Shown here in pieces: positions 44,996-54,899 of a DNA stretch of 60,000 bases. The notes under the pieces were generated by a model, which did not search any database, was not told the DNA's origin, and worked only from the letters and a program-made list of their open reading frames with translations. The position numbers and the translations under genes are program-made. How positions within the stretch are numbered: position 1 is the first letter of the stretch; every line of letters begins with the position of its first letter. This stretch comes from Symsagittifera roscoffensis (taxonomy: Eukaryota; Xenacoelomorpha; Acoela; Convolutidae). The stretch spans positions 21,564,509-21,624,508 of the forward strand of contig NC_087064.1 of assembly GCF_963678635.1 (NCBI RefSeq). Direction: 5' to 3'.

Positions 44996-45749
44996 GTGTT
45001 CTGAAAAACGAATTAGTGGTTATTTAAATTCAGTTCAAGGCATTCCGGGAAGCTAAAAGTTGTTAAAATTAATGTCTACTGTCTTTCCAAGACCCCTCCG
45101 AATTCTCGAATCCGGTCAAAGAGCTGTATTCTTGGCAATCAGGAACGGTAGCAGAAATTCCCAATAGCCCTCCGAATTCTCGGGAATTGCTCAATAACGA
45201 TTGTAGATGTACAATCGTTACTTCTCGGAGCGTTTGTGCCATTCTACCAGATTGGCACAGCGCAACCTTCCGGCGAAGCACGAATCAGAGAGAAAAGGCC
45301 TTAACAACGAAAAAGTGCTTGAAAGGAGGGTCGCAATTTTCTAGAACTTTCTATTTTCAAAATTTCGATTGACGAACGGATATTTCTCAGAAATACGAAA
45401 AACGGTCATTTTGACCGAAAAAGTTGAGAAAAGCAGAACAACACCAAATAGAGTAGAAAACAGTCGCACGAGAACACAAAAAAACGAAGGCTCTTATTGT
45501 GACGATCACGCACGATAAGACCCTTAGCGGAAGAAGATAGTGGGAAAAGAGGCTCCGGTGGGGAAGTGGTGGAGAGCAGTACCCTCCCGTGCCACGAATT
45601 GAGAGTAATAACGACGTTATTACAAGGAGAACACGGAAGCGGAGGCTTGGTCCCCCAGAGACTGACGTATGGTGAAAGACTATAGTAAACTAACTTTCTA
45701 GCTACTCTGATGAACTTTGAATTGACACCGGTATTGTTTGATATTTTAG
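44996..45749. other. Loop between inverted arms
   Basis: Non-coding. Contains two copies of ccctccgaattctcg (45100 and 45170) and a short direct repeat of acgaaaaacgg-like text. No gene. Confidence 0.5.
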
Positions 45750-47110
45750 AATATGAGTAGCTAGGAAGAGGAAAGGGTCAATCCATCTCCAATGGATTAA
45801 ATATAAAACTGTCACCAAAAACATATTGAAATAGGTATTCGAGCCGTGTTTTTAATAGCAATCACGTAGTCTGAGGATCTGAGACTCAGTTATGTGGTTG
45901 TGTTCGCATGTAAACGAAAGCTGATCAAATGTCGTTTGACTGATGGCCTAAAATTAGTAACTTTTCACTGAGCCCTAAACAGACCAGAAAATCAACTGGC
46001 AAGGTCGAGACGGTGAAAAACGAGTAGAATTAAGGTAACTGACGCCTGCCAGTCGTTAATAGGTACTTCTTCTACGCTCCGTCGCTGTGTAGTATTTGAG
46101 CGAATGTTACATAGACGTTTTTATGGCACTCCAGGGTGGGCCTGTTAAAGGCACGAGACCATCATGATCAGCAATTATTTCAGCGACGAATCCTCCGCTC
46201 CGGGCGTATTCCCGAGTTAGAGGCCTTAATGACCTTTATTGTACTAGGGGAAGGTGCGTATCCTCCGCCTAGTACTATTTAGCTTTTTTAACTTAGTTAA
46301 GACCGAAAATTCCGGGGGCCGGAGGGTTAGGTGGGAAATCTAGAGCCCGCTTGGCCCGAGGTCCCAGAACTAAAAATAATTAAAGAGAAAGCGTAAAACC
46401 AACCAAAAAAAATGTATAACCAAGAAAAAGCCAAAAATAAATTTACTTGAAAACAAAAAAAGTACAAAAAACAGTAAAAAATCCAAAAAAGACCAAAAAC
46501 AGTAAAAAACATAAAGTGACTGTTAATATGTTATTTCCGGACGAGATGTGATCTGACCTTCCTGCTTGTTGTTGTTTCAGATTGATTTATATCATTTCTG
46601 ATAGAAAGATTGTGTGTTTTGGTGAAGAGTTGGGTACCCTCCCTTGAGTGTAATTTGAGTATTTATGCACGTTAATGGTGATTTTGCCGGTGACCGGAGG
46701 GTAGAATGGCAAGCTGACCGACGTTTTCCACACTCAACAGGGACATCAGGGACAACATCCACAACGACTGTTGGGTATCGTTGAAACAATTTTACTATCG
46801 TTCGGGTACTATTTCATTAAAACTTAAGTGGTGGAGGCACGATTGGCCAATTGTACCCTCCGTCAATCACAAACTTCCGAGTTAAGGGTCTTCATTCGGG
46901 TATTTTGGTGCAGTTGAGGGTATATTAATATTCAGTAACGACTACTAATAGGTTATTATCCTTATTATATATTCTCTATCTCCTATTTAGACCCAAGAAA
47001 CACCCAAATTTTGTCGAAAATTACCGATTTTCGACCAAACTATAGACCCTCAAATTTTTGGATATCCGAGCTTTTTCGAACAGCAAAAACCTTTTAAATA
47101 GGGAGTAGCT
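45750..47110 (-). repeat. Right arm of the long diverged inverted repeat
   Basis: Reverse complement carries the same landmarks in the same order as the left arm: ccattaacgtgcataaatac, gatcacatctcgtcc, tttcggtctta, tgtaacattcgc, gagtctcag. Both arms also share the T-rich/A-rich tract (44400-44470 and 46380-46510). Similarity looks about 60-70%. Confidence 0.7.
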
Positions 47111-48457
47111 ACGTAGTTCGATCCCCCTGACTAAAGAAACCGCGTGAGGAAGGACTCAGTAGAAGTTAGAAAAAACGAAAGTTTTGATAATTTTCTGAAT
47201 TTTGTCAATCAGTTTTGGGGATCGAGTTTTTGAGTTTTTAGAGTTAGAGCAATAAAATTTATTGTGTTAGGAGCGTGCTAGTATATTGTGCTCGGTTGCC
47301 AGAAAAATTCTTGAGTAACCCTCCGATTAGCTCCGTGGATAGAGCTAACGAATTAAGGATTGGAAAAGCAAGGAATCGGAGGGTCCAAATTTGATAGTTA
47401 TTGACCAAATTTTTGTCTCCAAACCAATTTTGGTCTGCTGTTTTGCATTATTCCAGTGCCGTTGGGGGTACTACGCTCGTTCCAATTTTTTTTGGGCACT
47501 TTCACTGAGAATTGCGGAAAAAGTCTTTCAGAACCTATATAGGTGGTGAAAAAAGGCCATTGGCGATTTCTCAAATACTAGCCAACCGATTGGGATAATT
47601 TTGGTACCATACGTCGACGTTTTTGACCATTTTTTTGGACCGCAACCGTGTTTGGGTTGATAATCACGGAAAAGAAAATTTTTTTAGAATTTGTTGGTTC
47701 GGAGGGTCCAAGTTATAGGTAACCATCCGAGCGGCAGAAAATTTTATAAAAACACCTTTTTATCTTACTGGGAAGGTTGACCGTGTCAGCCAACCTGGTT
47801 TTAAGTCAGGTAGACCGCTTTCGGGGTATTTACCGCGGTAGAATAACCCGTTTTCTTGATTTTTGGGGAACCCTCCGAAGTATTCCTCCGGAGTGACTTA
47901 AACCCCTTAGCAACCCTCCTTAGTGGAAATTTTCCACGAGACCCTCCGAAGAAGTTAAAACAAGCCCCCATAGAAAATTTAGCTTGTTTTGACGCTTCCT
48001 GATGCTAGTTGAAGGCCCTTCTAAGTGAGGCTCAAAATTTGAAAATTTTGGAAGAACCCTCCGAAGTAACCCTCCGGAGCATATTAAGCCTCTTATTGAC
48101 CCTCCTTAGTGAGTTAAAGGGAACCCTCCGAAGTCTCCTGGGCGACTAAGGTACCCCCCGAAGTAACCCTCCGAAGTAGGCTAAGTGTCTTAACAACCCT
48201 ACGAAGTAATCCTCCGGAGTGACTTAAGCCTCTTAGCACCCCTCCTTATTGAAAACTTAGGGAAACCTTCTGGGGCAATTTGAGAAACGGAAAATATCCA
48301 TTTAGGGTTGGGATAAAAGATCAACTAACAACGGGCGTGCTTATTAGGATAACAGGAGCCCATTTGACCCGGAGATTCGTGATCAACTTTGGATTCTAGA
48401 TCGGGTCTGTTAGAGGTACCCGAACAAAATTTTTTTTGATTGTGATTTTGGTTGTGT
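47111..48457. repeat. Non-coding tract rich in ACCCTCCGAA / TTCGGAGGGT motifs
   Basis: About fifteen occurrences of ccctccgaa, ccctccgga or their complements, concentrated at 47870-48260. Includes a 65-nt hairpin at 47319-47383. No coding frame. Confidence 0.65.
47319..47383 (+). other. 65-nt hairpin with tRNA-like D-arm
   Basis: Perfect 10-bp stem ccctccgatt / aatcggaggg enclosing a second stem agctc-cgtggata-gagct that resembles a tRNA D-arm. No anticodon stem or T-arm can be formed, so it is not a standard tRNA. Confidence 0.35.
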
Positions 48458-48825
48458 GGTTGCCTTGAGCTACTTAATAGGAAAGCTCGGGCAACCCGGG
48501 AACGCATAAAAGAAGACCTCGGTGAGTGTATTAGAGAGACACACACTCACTTGAGAAGAAAACTTGTTCCCTGCTCTCGTGCACTTGGAGCGTTCTGGGT
48601 GTGGGGGAGCTTTTTCATAGACTTTAGAAAATTTTTGATCAGAGGTTGCCTTGAGCTACTTCGTAGGACACCTCGGGCAATCGTAGGACATCTAAAAGAA
48701 GACCTCGGTGGGTGTAGTTGGTAATACACACACACCTGAGAAGACTGTGTCCTGGGCTTCGTTAATTTGGAGTGTTCCGATCGAGGGAAGTCTTTTTCTT
48801 TAAGACTAAGTTTTATTTATCTATT
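48458..48825. repeat. 186-bp tandem duplication
   Basis: Units start at ggttgccttgagctactt (48458 and 48644). Both can form the stem gttgcc..gagct / agctc..ggcaac in the first 40 nt, and unit 1 forms gtgagtgt / acactcac. The minor frames in them are not conserved as protein. Possibly structured RNA; no name. Confidence 0.7.
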
Positions 48826-49222
48826 CCTGAATCATCACTGCTTTTTACAAAAGATTGTTTGATTTTAACAAAGCAGTGACTTGATAAGAGCGTGGCGGTA
48901 AATTGATACCGACGAAAGGTTGCTGTCTCCTGTAGGATATTCTTATCTGATTATCAATTGTGTTTTGTGTGTTGATTATATCTTGTGAAAAATTTGTGAT
49001 ACTCTTATACTATACAACGGGGTTGAGTTAGCATTATATCAATACTGATTAGACCCTGTGTATAACTTTAGCTGAGTCACTTATTTATCATTGAGAAATC
49101 CAAGAGACATTTTTGATACTTACGAGATCGAGTAGGCAGCGTTGAGTAATTTAACTTGAACTTGTTTGCGGTACGTGTGCATTGCCATTAATTTGTGCGA
49201 GTTTTACTGTTTATTACAAAAA
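48826..49222 (+). other. AT-rich leader before family B gag, plus copy
   Basis: No gene. Likely 5' untranslated region or LTR of the element; the partner LTR would lie beyond the window. Confidence 0.45.
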
Positions 49223-49399
49223 ATGCAGCGTAGGTACTCGTTAGGATCGACTACTAAGATTACCAGGCTGAGCAGGGGAAGCACGCGAAAATTTAAAACT
49301 AGGCGTAGCCAATCTTCGTTTAGCAGCGCTTCCGACGTTTTTGCTGAAAACAAATCGACTAAAGGTCAAGCTGATCTTTCAGTGAGCGAAATGAACTAA
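49223..49399 (+). pseudogene. Family B Gag N-terminal segment
   Basis: ATG 49223 gives MQRRYSLGSTTKITRLSRGS, Ser/Arg/Thr-rich and basic, ending at TAA 49397. The next gag segment begins in another frame immediately after, so one frameshift separates them. A basic N-terminus fits a matrix-like or nucleic-acid-binding role. The alternative upstream TTG start is not supported. Confidence 0.6.
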
Positions 49400-49467
49400 G
49401 GAGCGAGAAGAACCTCGATGGCGATCATGGGCTGAGCGCTGAGGCCAGGCCGGCGAGCGAAACGCTT

Positions 49468-49842
49468 GTGGACCCCCTTGACGAAGAAGAACGAACTCTT
49501 ATTCGACCCGACTTTGAGCCGAGCGAGGACCTCGAACGCGAGGAAGTCGAGAGGATGGAGGAGGCCTCGGAGCGTTTCGAGGTCGAGACGCGAGAGGAAG
49601 TGTTATTCAGGGGAATGTCCAAATCGGAGACTGATAGTCATAAGTGGACAAAAGAACTTTCAAATCCAGCCAATACCCACTCATCTCTGGCCAAGCAGAG
49701 CAAGAACGCGATGATGTCGAGTATAAGCCCGAGTGAAGAACAAACGGGTTCGAAGGCCAAGAAAAGCTGGAAGTCTTTGTACGATCAGCGCATGGCGTCA
49801 GAACTGAAGTTCTGTCTTCCAGTTATGACCATCCGGAAATAA
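49468..49842 (+). pseudogene. Family B Gag, acidic segment (unit 1)
   Basis: Glu/Asp-rich: DPLDEEERTLIRPDFEPSED followed by EREEVERMEEASERFEVE, then a Ser-rich stretch. Ends at TAA 49840. Next coding is +/-1 frame at 49854. The identical segment in unit 2 is fused in frame to upstream capsid-proximal sequence. Confidence 0.65.
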
Positions 49843-49853
49843 CCCATCCGGAT

Positions 49854-50354
49854 GTGAACTTCACGCCGTGCCCAAGGAACGACATGAGCAGGAAGGCGTC
49901 GTCCGCCTCGCCGACCAGGCCCATTTCAGATGGGATAACGATGGGAGCGTCCTCAACGTTCGACAGGTTGATGATGTCGATGGGCAAGCAAAAGGGCGGC
50001 GCGTCATCAAGTACCAGGCTGCAACCGCAGTTGACCTCATCTTCTCTGGGGCTAACCCCGCCATTGGGGGCAGCTGGCGATATCAGTGACATGTTTGCTG
50101 GCGTAATGGCTGGTCTGGATGAACTGAGACGGGACAAGACTAAAAGAATAGATCAAGTTGACGAGAGAGCTCACCAGGGTCGAGAGAATTTGCGAGATGA
50201 ACTGACGCACGTTAAGTCGCAGGCGAGAGTCGATCAGGCTCAATTGATTCGCACCACCGATCAATGCCTGGCGGAGAGCTTGGCACAGGCAAACAAGGAG
50301 TTAGAGGAGAGAGAGGATGACAAGAGAGATTGGGCGATTGTTGAACGATCATGA
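49854..50354 (+). pseudogene. Family B Gag, coiled-coil segment (unit 1)
   Basis: 167 codons with a Ser/Pro-rich N-half and a long charged helix (LDELRRDKTKRIDQVDERAH ... LAQANKELEEREDDKRD), typical of a coiled coil preceding a capsid domain. Ends TGA 50352. The following 250 bp is worn but still gag-like. Confidence 0.65.
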
Positions 50355-50606
50355 CAATACCTACGCTCATACGATGACTAGCCTGGAAAAAAGGTTAGAT
50401 GCCAAATCTGACCTAATGATGCGGAAGCTTGACGAGATCTCAAATGGGAGCAATCGGGAGGAGCGTTCCAGCCCAAGGGAGCGCTGAAGCCAGGCGAATG
50501 ATGGAGATGGTGCAGGCAGCTATGCCAGTGCCCAGCAAAGTTCGAGAAAGAGCTACGAATCTAGGAATAGGGAGCGGCCCAGGGCAGCCCCTCGAGGCCT
50601 AGCTGG

Positions 50607-51371
50607 ATGAATTCAGTCCCGCCGGAAGCAGATGCTAACCCGGAGACAAGGTTGCCCACTGTGCCACAATTCAGGTCAGTGCTAGATCTGACTACGGTCT
50701 CGCAGGACACAACGATGTATGCCTCGATGTTTGAACCTCTGAAAAGATCCCTCGAAACATTCATCACCAAGCTCTCGAAGTCAACCGAGAGAGGAGAGAG
50801 GTCAAGAAGGACATTGAAGAAGCCGAAATCATACAAAGACGAGTCAGACGGCTGCATTGATTCTTGGATAGGGGTGGTGAAATTGCACTTTGAAAAAGAG
50901 AGTCTCTCCAAGAAACAGGAATGTAGCGTACTAACAAGCAACCTCGATGGCGATCATGGGCTGAGCGCCGAGGCCAGGCCGGCGAGCGAAACGCTTGTGG
51001 ACCCCCTTGACGAAGAAGAACGAACTCTTATTCGACCCGACTTTGAGCCGAGCGAGGACCTCGAACGCGAGGAAGTCGAGAGGATGGAGGAGGCCTCGGA
51101 GCGTTTCGAGGTCGAGACGCGAGAGGAAGTGTTATTCAGGGGAATGTCCAAATCGGAGACTAATAGTCATAAGTGGACAAAAGAACTTTCAAATCCAGCC
51201 AATACCCACTCATCTCTGGCCAAGCAGAGCAAGAACGCGATGATGTCGAGTATAAGCCCGAGTGAAGAACAAACGGGTTCGAAGGCCAAGAAAAGCTGGA
51301 AGTCTTTGTACGATCAGCGCATGGCGTCAGAACTGAAGTTCTGTCTTCCAGTTATGACCATCCGGAAATAA
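50607..51371 (+). pseudogene. Chimeric Gag frame across the duplication junction
   Basis: 254 codons: pre-capsid segment (FRSVLDLTTVSQDTTMYASM, LETFITKLSKSTERGERSRR) then, at 50940, a jump back into the acidic Gag segment (LDGDHGLSAEARPASETLVD). The junction keeps the frame by chance. Not a normal Gag product. Confidence 0.75.
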
Positions 51372-52468
51372 CCCATCCGGATGTGAACTTCACGCCGTGC
51401 CCAAGGAACGACATGAGCAGGAAGGCGTCGTCCGCCTCGCCGACCAGGCCCATTTCAGATGGGATAACGATGGGAGCGTCCTCAACGTTCGACAGGTTGA
51501 TGATGTCGATGGGCAAGCAAAAGGGCGGCGCGTCATCAAGTACCAGGCTGCAACCGCAGTTGACCTCATCTTCTCTGGGGCTAACCCCGCCATTGGGGGC
51601 AGCTGGCGATATCAGTGACATGTTTGCTGGCGTAATGGCTGGTCTGGATGAACTGAGACGGGACAAGACTAAAAGAATAGATCAAGTTGACGAGAGAGCT
51701 CACCAGGGTCGAGAGAATTTGCGAGATGAACTGACGCACGTTAAGTCGCAGGCGAGAGTCGATCAGGCTCAATTGATTCGCACCACCGATCAATGCCTGG
51801 CGGAGAGCTTGGCACAGGCAAACAAGGAGTTAGAGGAGAGAGAGGATGACAAGAGAGATTGGGCGATTGTTGAACGATCATGACAATACCTACGCTCATA
51901 CGATGACTAGCCTGGAAAAAAGGTTAGATGCCAAATCTGACCTAATGATGCGGAAGCTTGACGAGATCTCAAATGGGAGCAATCGGGAGGAGCGTTCCAG
52001 CCCAAGGGAGCGCTGAAGCCAGGCGAATGATGGAGATGGTGCAGGCAGCTATGCCAGTGCCCAGCAAAGTTCGAGAAAGAGCTACGAATCTAGGAATAGG
52101 GAGCGGCCCAGGGCAGCCCCTCGAGGCCTAGCTGGATGAATTCAGTCCCGCCGGAAGCAGATGCTAACCCGGAGACAAGGTTGCCCACTGTGCCACAATT
52201 CAGGTCAGTGCTAGATCTGACTACGGTCTCGCAGGACACAACGATGTATGCCTCGATGTTTGAACCTCTGAAAAGATCCCTCGAAACATTCATCACCAAG
52301 CTCTCGAAGTCAACCGAGAGAGGAGAGAGGTCAAGAAGGACATTGAAGAAGCCGAAATCATACAAAGACGAGTCAGACGGCTGCATTGATACTTGGATAG
52401 GGGTGGTGAAATTGCACTTTGAAAAAGAGAGTCTCTCCAAGAAACAGGAATGTAGCGTACTAACAAGC
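50940..52468 (+). repeat. Gag tandem duplication, unit 2 (1,529 bp)
   Basis: Near-identical to unit 1. Ends at aacct(g)ga, where unit 2 continues into the natural capsid sequence. The shared pentamer aacct is present at both borders. Contains a second copy (51383-51883) of the coiled-coil segment. Confidence 0.97.
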
Positions 52469-53053
52469 AACCTGGAGGGTACTGCCCTAAATTGTGTAAG
52501 GGCGAAAATAGCCAATGAAAGAGACAGCGCTCGCAAGATATTCGACATCCTGCTGAATCGTTTCGGCTCTGGAGTACAAGGGCACCAGGCTATGGTGAAG
52601 TTCGAAAAGAGGCGTCAAAGAGATGACGAATCCATAGACAAATTTTTGGACGACCTTGAATTGCTTAGGAGGAGAAGCAATCCCGATGAGAGAATATCCG
52701 AGCGATACTTGGCGATTGCTTTGAAGTTTATGGACGGAGTAAAGAGTGAGGAGTTGAAAACGATGTTAGCCACACACTTCACCCTGTCGCTTGACCAGGT
52801 ACCCACGCCTGATGATTTGCGTAAGATGTCACGTGAATACTTGCTCATAAAACCGAGGGCGCAAAACCGTTACAGCAATTGTTGCAACTACAGCAGAACA
52901 AACACTGGCGCGAACTCCGGTTGGTACAAACCTCGCGACGACATGGATAAGAAGAGGTCATGTGCGAATTGTCTGTGCTTTCCAGTTTCCCGAACTCGGT
53001 GTCGTCTCGGAGAAAAGAGACGACACCGAGCACCTTTACGACTAAGAAGGTGA
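52136..53053 (+). pseudogene. Family B Gag, capsid domain
   Basis: 305 codons. Capsid-type retrotransposon gag domain: ECSVLTSNLEGTALNCV, ARKIFDILLNRFGS, DDESIDKFLDDLELLRRRSN and FMDGVKSEELKTML. It then reaches CANC, where the zinc knuckle is cut short by a deletion and a frameshift; the tail after residue ~280 is out of frame. Structural protein of the virus-like particle. Confidence 0.82.
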
Positions 53054-53520
53054 GGACCTTGCCTGACGAGGTGGTAGCCTCGAGCCTGGAGGCAGAGTCG
53101 GCCGGCCCACTCAAATTAGATTACGGTTTGGCGGCAAGGGCAGCGTTACAGAATGTCAAACAGGAGCTAGCCACGAAAGAAATGGAGCAATGGGTAAGGT
53201 CGGAACTGGAAAGCACAGATCTTTGGGAAAAGTTTAACATTCTGAGTAAAACGACGGAAGAAGAGGACAAACAGGAACCCAGAAAGCAGGGACTAAAACT
53301 GAATGTCATATCTGGTAGAACTTTCGGAATGACGAAAGAAGGGACGAAGATAATGTCCATTATCTCAGTCGCAGGACACCAGGTGGTCAAGAACTTGAGT
53401 GAACCATCCGAGATTACACTAGTCCACCTGGACATTTATGCAGACTACCTGAGGGAGAAAGATCCCAAGCTGGACTCAGGGCAGTGCGAGCGCTGCTCAC
53501 GACAGGAGGTCCGAGGCTGA
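52960..53520 (+). pseudogene. Family B Gag-protease spacer and protease N-terminus
   Basis: Continues coding after the capsid frame is lost. Contains a helical, charged region (KEMEQWVRSELESTDLWEKF) and IMSIISVAGHQVVKNLSEPS, EITLVHLDIYADYLREKDPK. Ends at TGA 53518, overlapping the next frame at 53484. Confidence 0.7.
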
Positions 53521-53966
53521 TGAGAGTGGATGGACATTACATCGAGATCCATGGCCCATATCCAATTCTGATGAATGTGGACGGCGTCAACATCTACACA
53601 AAAGCTCTTGTAACTGATGCGAGTGATCAGGTAGGCCGGATATACATTGGCCAAGAAGAGCTGAAGGTGCGACAAATAGGACACAATGCAATGCTTGAAC
53701 AGGATGCGGTCCACATAGGTTGCGAAGCCGATCTGGCAGCACATGTGTTAGATGTGCAGGGCAGACAACTTTCAGTGAAAGGACTGTTAGACACGGGTGC
53801 AGTGGTCAGTGTCATGCCAGTCAAAACCTGGACTGACATGGGCTTTGACAGATCGGATCTGATACCGACAAACATCAGACTGGCAGCTGCCAATCAGGGA
53901 GCAATCTATGTGACAAGACGGACCCTATTATCTCACTGCAGCTTGGGGAAAGACATCTTTGGATGA
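53484..53966 (+). pseudogene. Family B aspartic protease
   Basis: LLDTGAVVSVMPVKTW (about residues 99-114) is the retropepsin active site. RRTLLSHCSLGKDIFG ends it after a frameshift near 53925; in another frame the sequence continues with LVVENLDESDQLILGRDF, the C-terminal protease flap/LGRD motif (53960-54020). Cleaves the polyproteins. Confidence 0.85.
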
Positions 53967-54095
53967 GCTTCCTGGTGGTGGAAAATTTGGACGAATCCGA
54001 TCAATTGATCCTGGGAAGGGACTTCGTATGCAACTTTGATGTCACGATCGACCTCAATCACGGGTTGATCAGGATCAAAGATCCGGAGAAGAAAT

Positions 54096-54878
54096 ATGAA
54101 AAAAAAACCTCTTAATAAGATCTTAATAAACCAGGCTAAGGTGCCGATTTTTCTGGATCGAAAAGTGAGATTGAAACCAAACCAAGCCGCGGTAGCAACG
54201 TTTAGGATGAGGAATCTAAATGAACTCAGTAATGACAGACAGGTATGTCTGGTATTAAATCCAAACAGTAAGAGCTCGGCTATTTTAGGAAGAAGCTTCT
54301 CACTCACTCAGAGCGGACTGTGTGTGAGTGTGTTGTTGAACACAGAAGCAACAACAGTGACAATACAGAGGGGAAAGAAACTTGGCTACGCATTGCCTCT
54401 GAACACAGAATTTCAGAGTGTGGAGATTTTGAAAAAGTTTGATGTAACTAAATGTCCCTTGCATGCGAACCAAGAATGTATACTGAAGAGAGTAAATGAA
54501 TTGAAATCTTCTAGGCAATTGTTTTCAATGAAGTCGGAAACAGATGATGGGTTGTCTAGTTGTTCCAACTTTCCCGAGAGACCGACAGAAACAGAGTTAG
54601 CAGCGAATAAACCGGTCCTACCTGAGATAGAACATTTGAAGGGTAAAATTACAGACAAGGAACTAGATTCGCTCAGGGCGGTGCTAAGTCGGAACGCAGA
54701 CGTTTTTTCGAAACATAAGGCTGACATAGGTTGCTGTAATTTTGTAGAACACGAGATTGAGATAGAAGAGGGCTCGGTACCTCATAGGGAAGGGGCGAGG
54801 AGAATGACCCCTCACAAGTCAGAAGGGTGCAGGAAGGAAATCGAGATGTTAATGGAGTATGACATGATCGAGCCGTAG
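54096..54878 (+). pseudogene. Family B protease-RT linker and RT N-terminus
   Basis: 260 codons. Linker with KVPIFLDRKVRLKPNQAAVA, then RT start: NADVFSKHKADIGCCNFVEH, MTPHKSEGCRKEIEMLMEYD and MIEP. The frame ends in TAG 54876-54878 and resumes in the same frame with KSPWACGVVMAKKKGG. The canonical RT text at that place has Ser, so one C-to-A change (TCG to TAG) can account for the stop. Confidence 0.85.
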
Positions 54879-54899
54879 AAGTCCCCGTGGGCTTGTGGC

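Larger units (their letters stand above)
49411..50939 (+). repeat. Gag tandem duplication, unit 1 (1,529 bp)
   Basis: Exact head-to-tail partner of 50940-52468. Left edge in natural context, right edge at the duplication junction. Only three substitutions noticed between units (positions 49440, 49634 and 50862 and their partners). Confidence 0.97.

Noticed and set aside
44996-45749. Ribosomal RNA or snRNA fragment in the inverted-repeat loop
   Set aside because: No recognisable conserved rRNA or snRNA core sequence.
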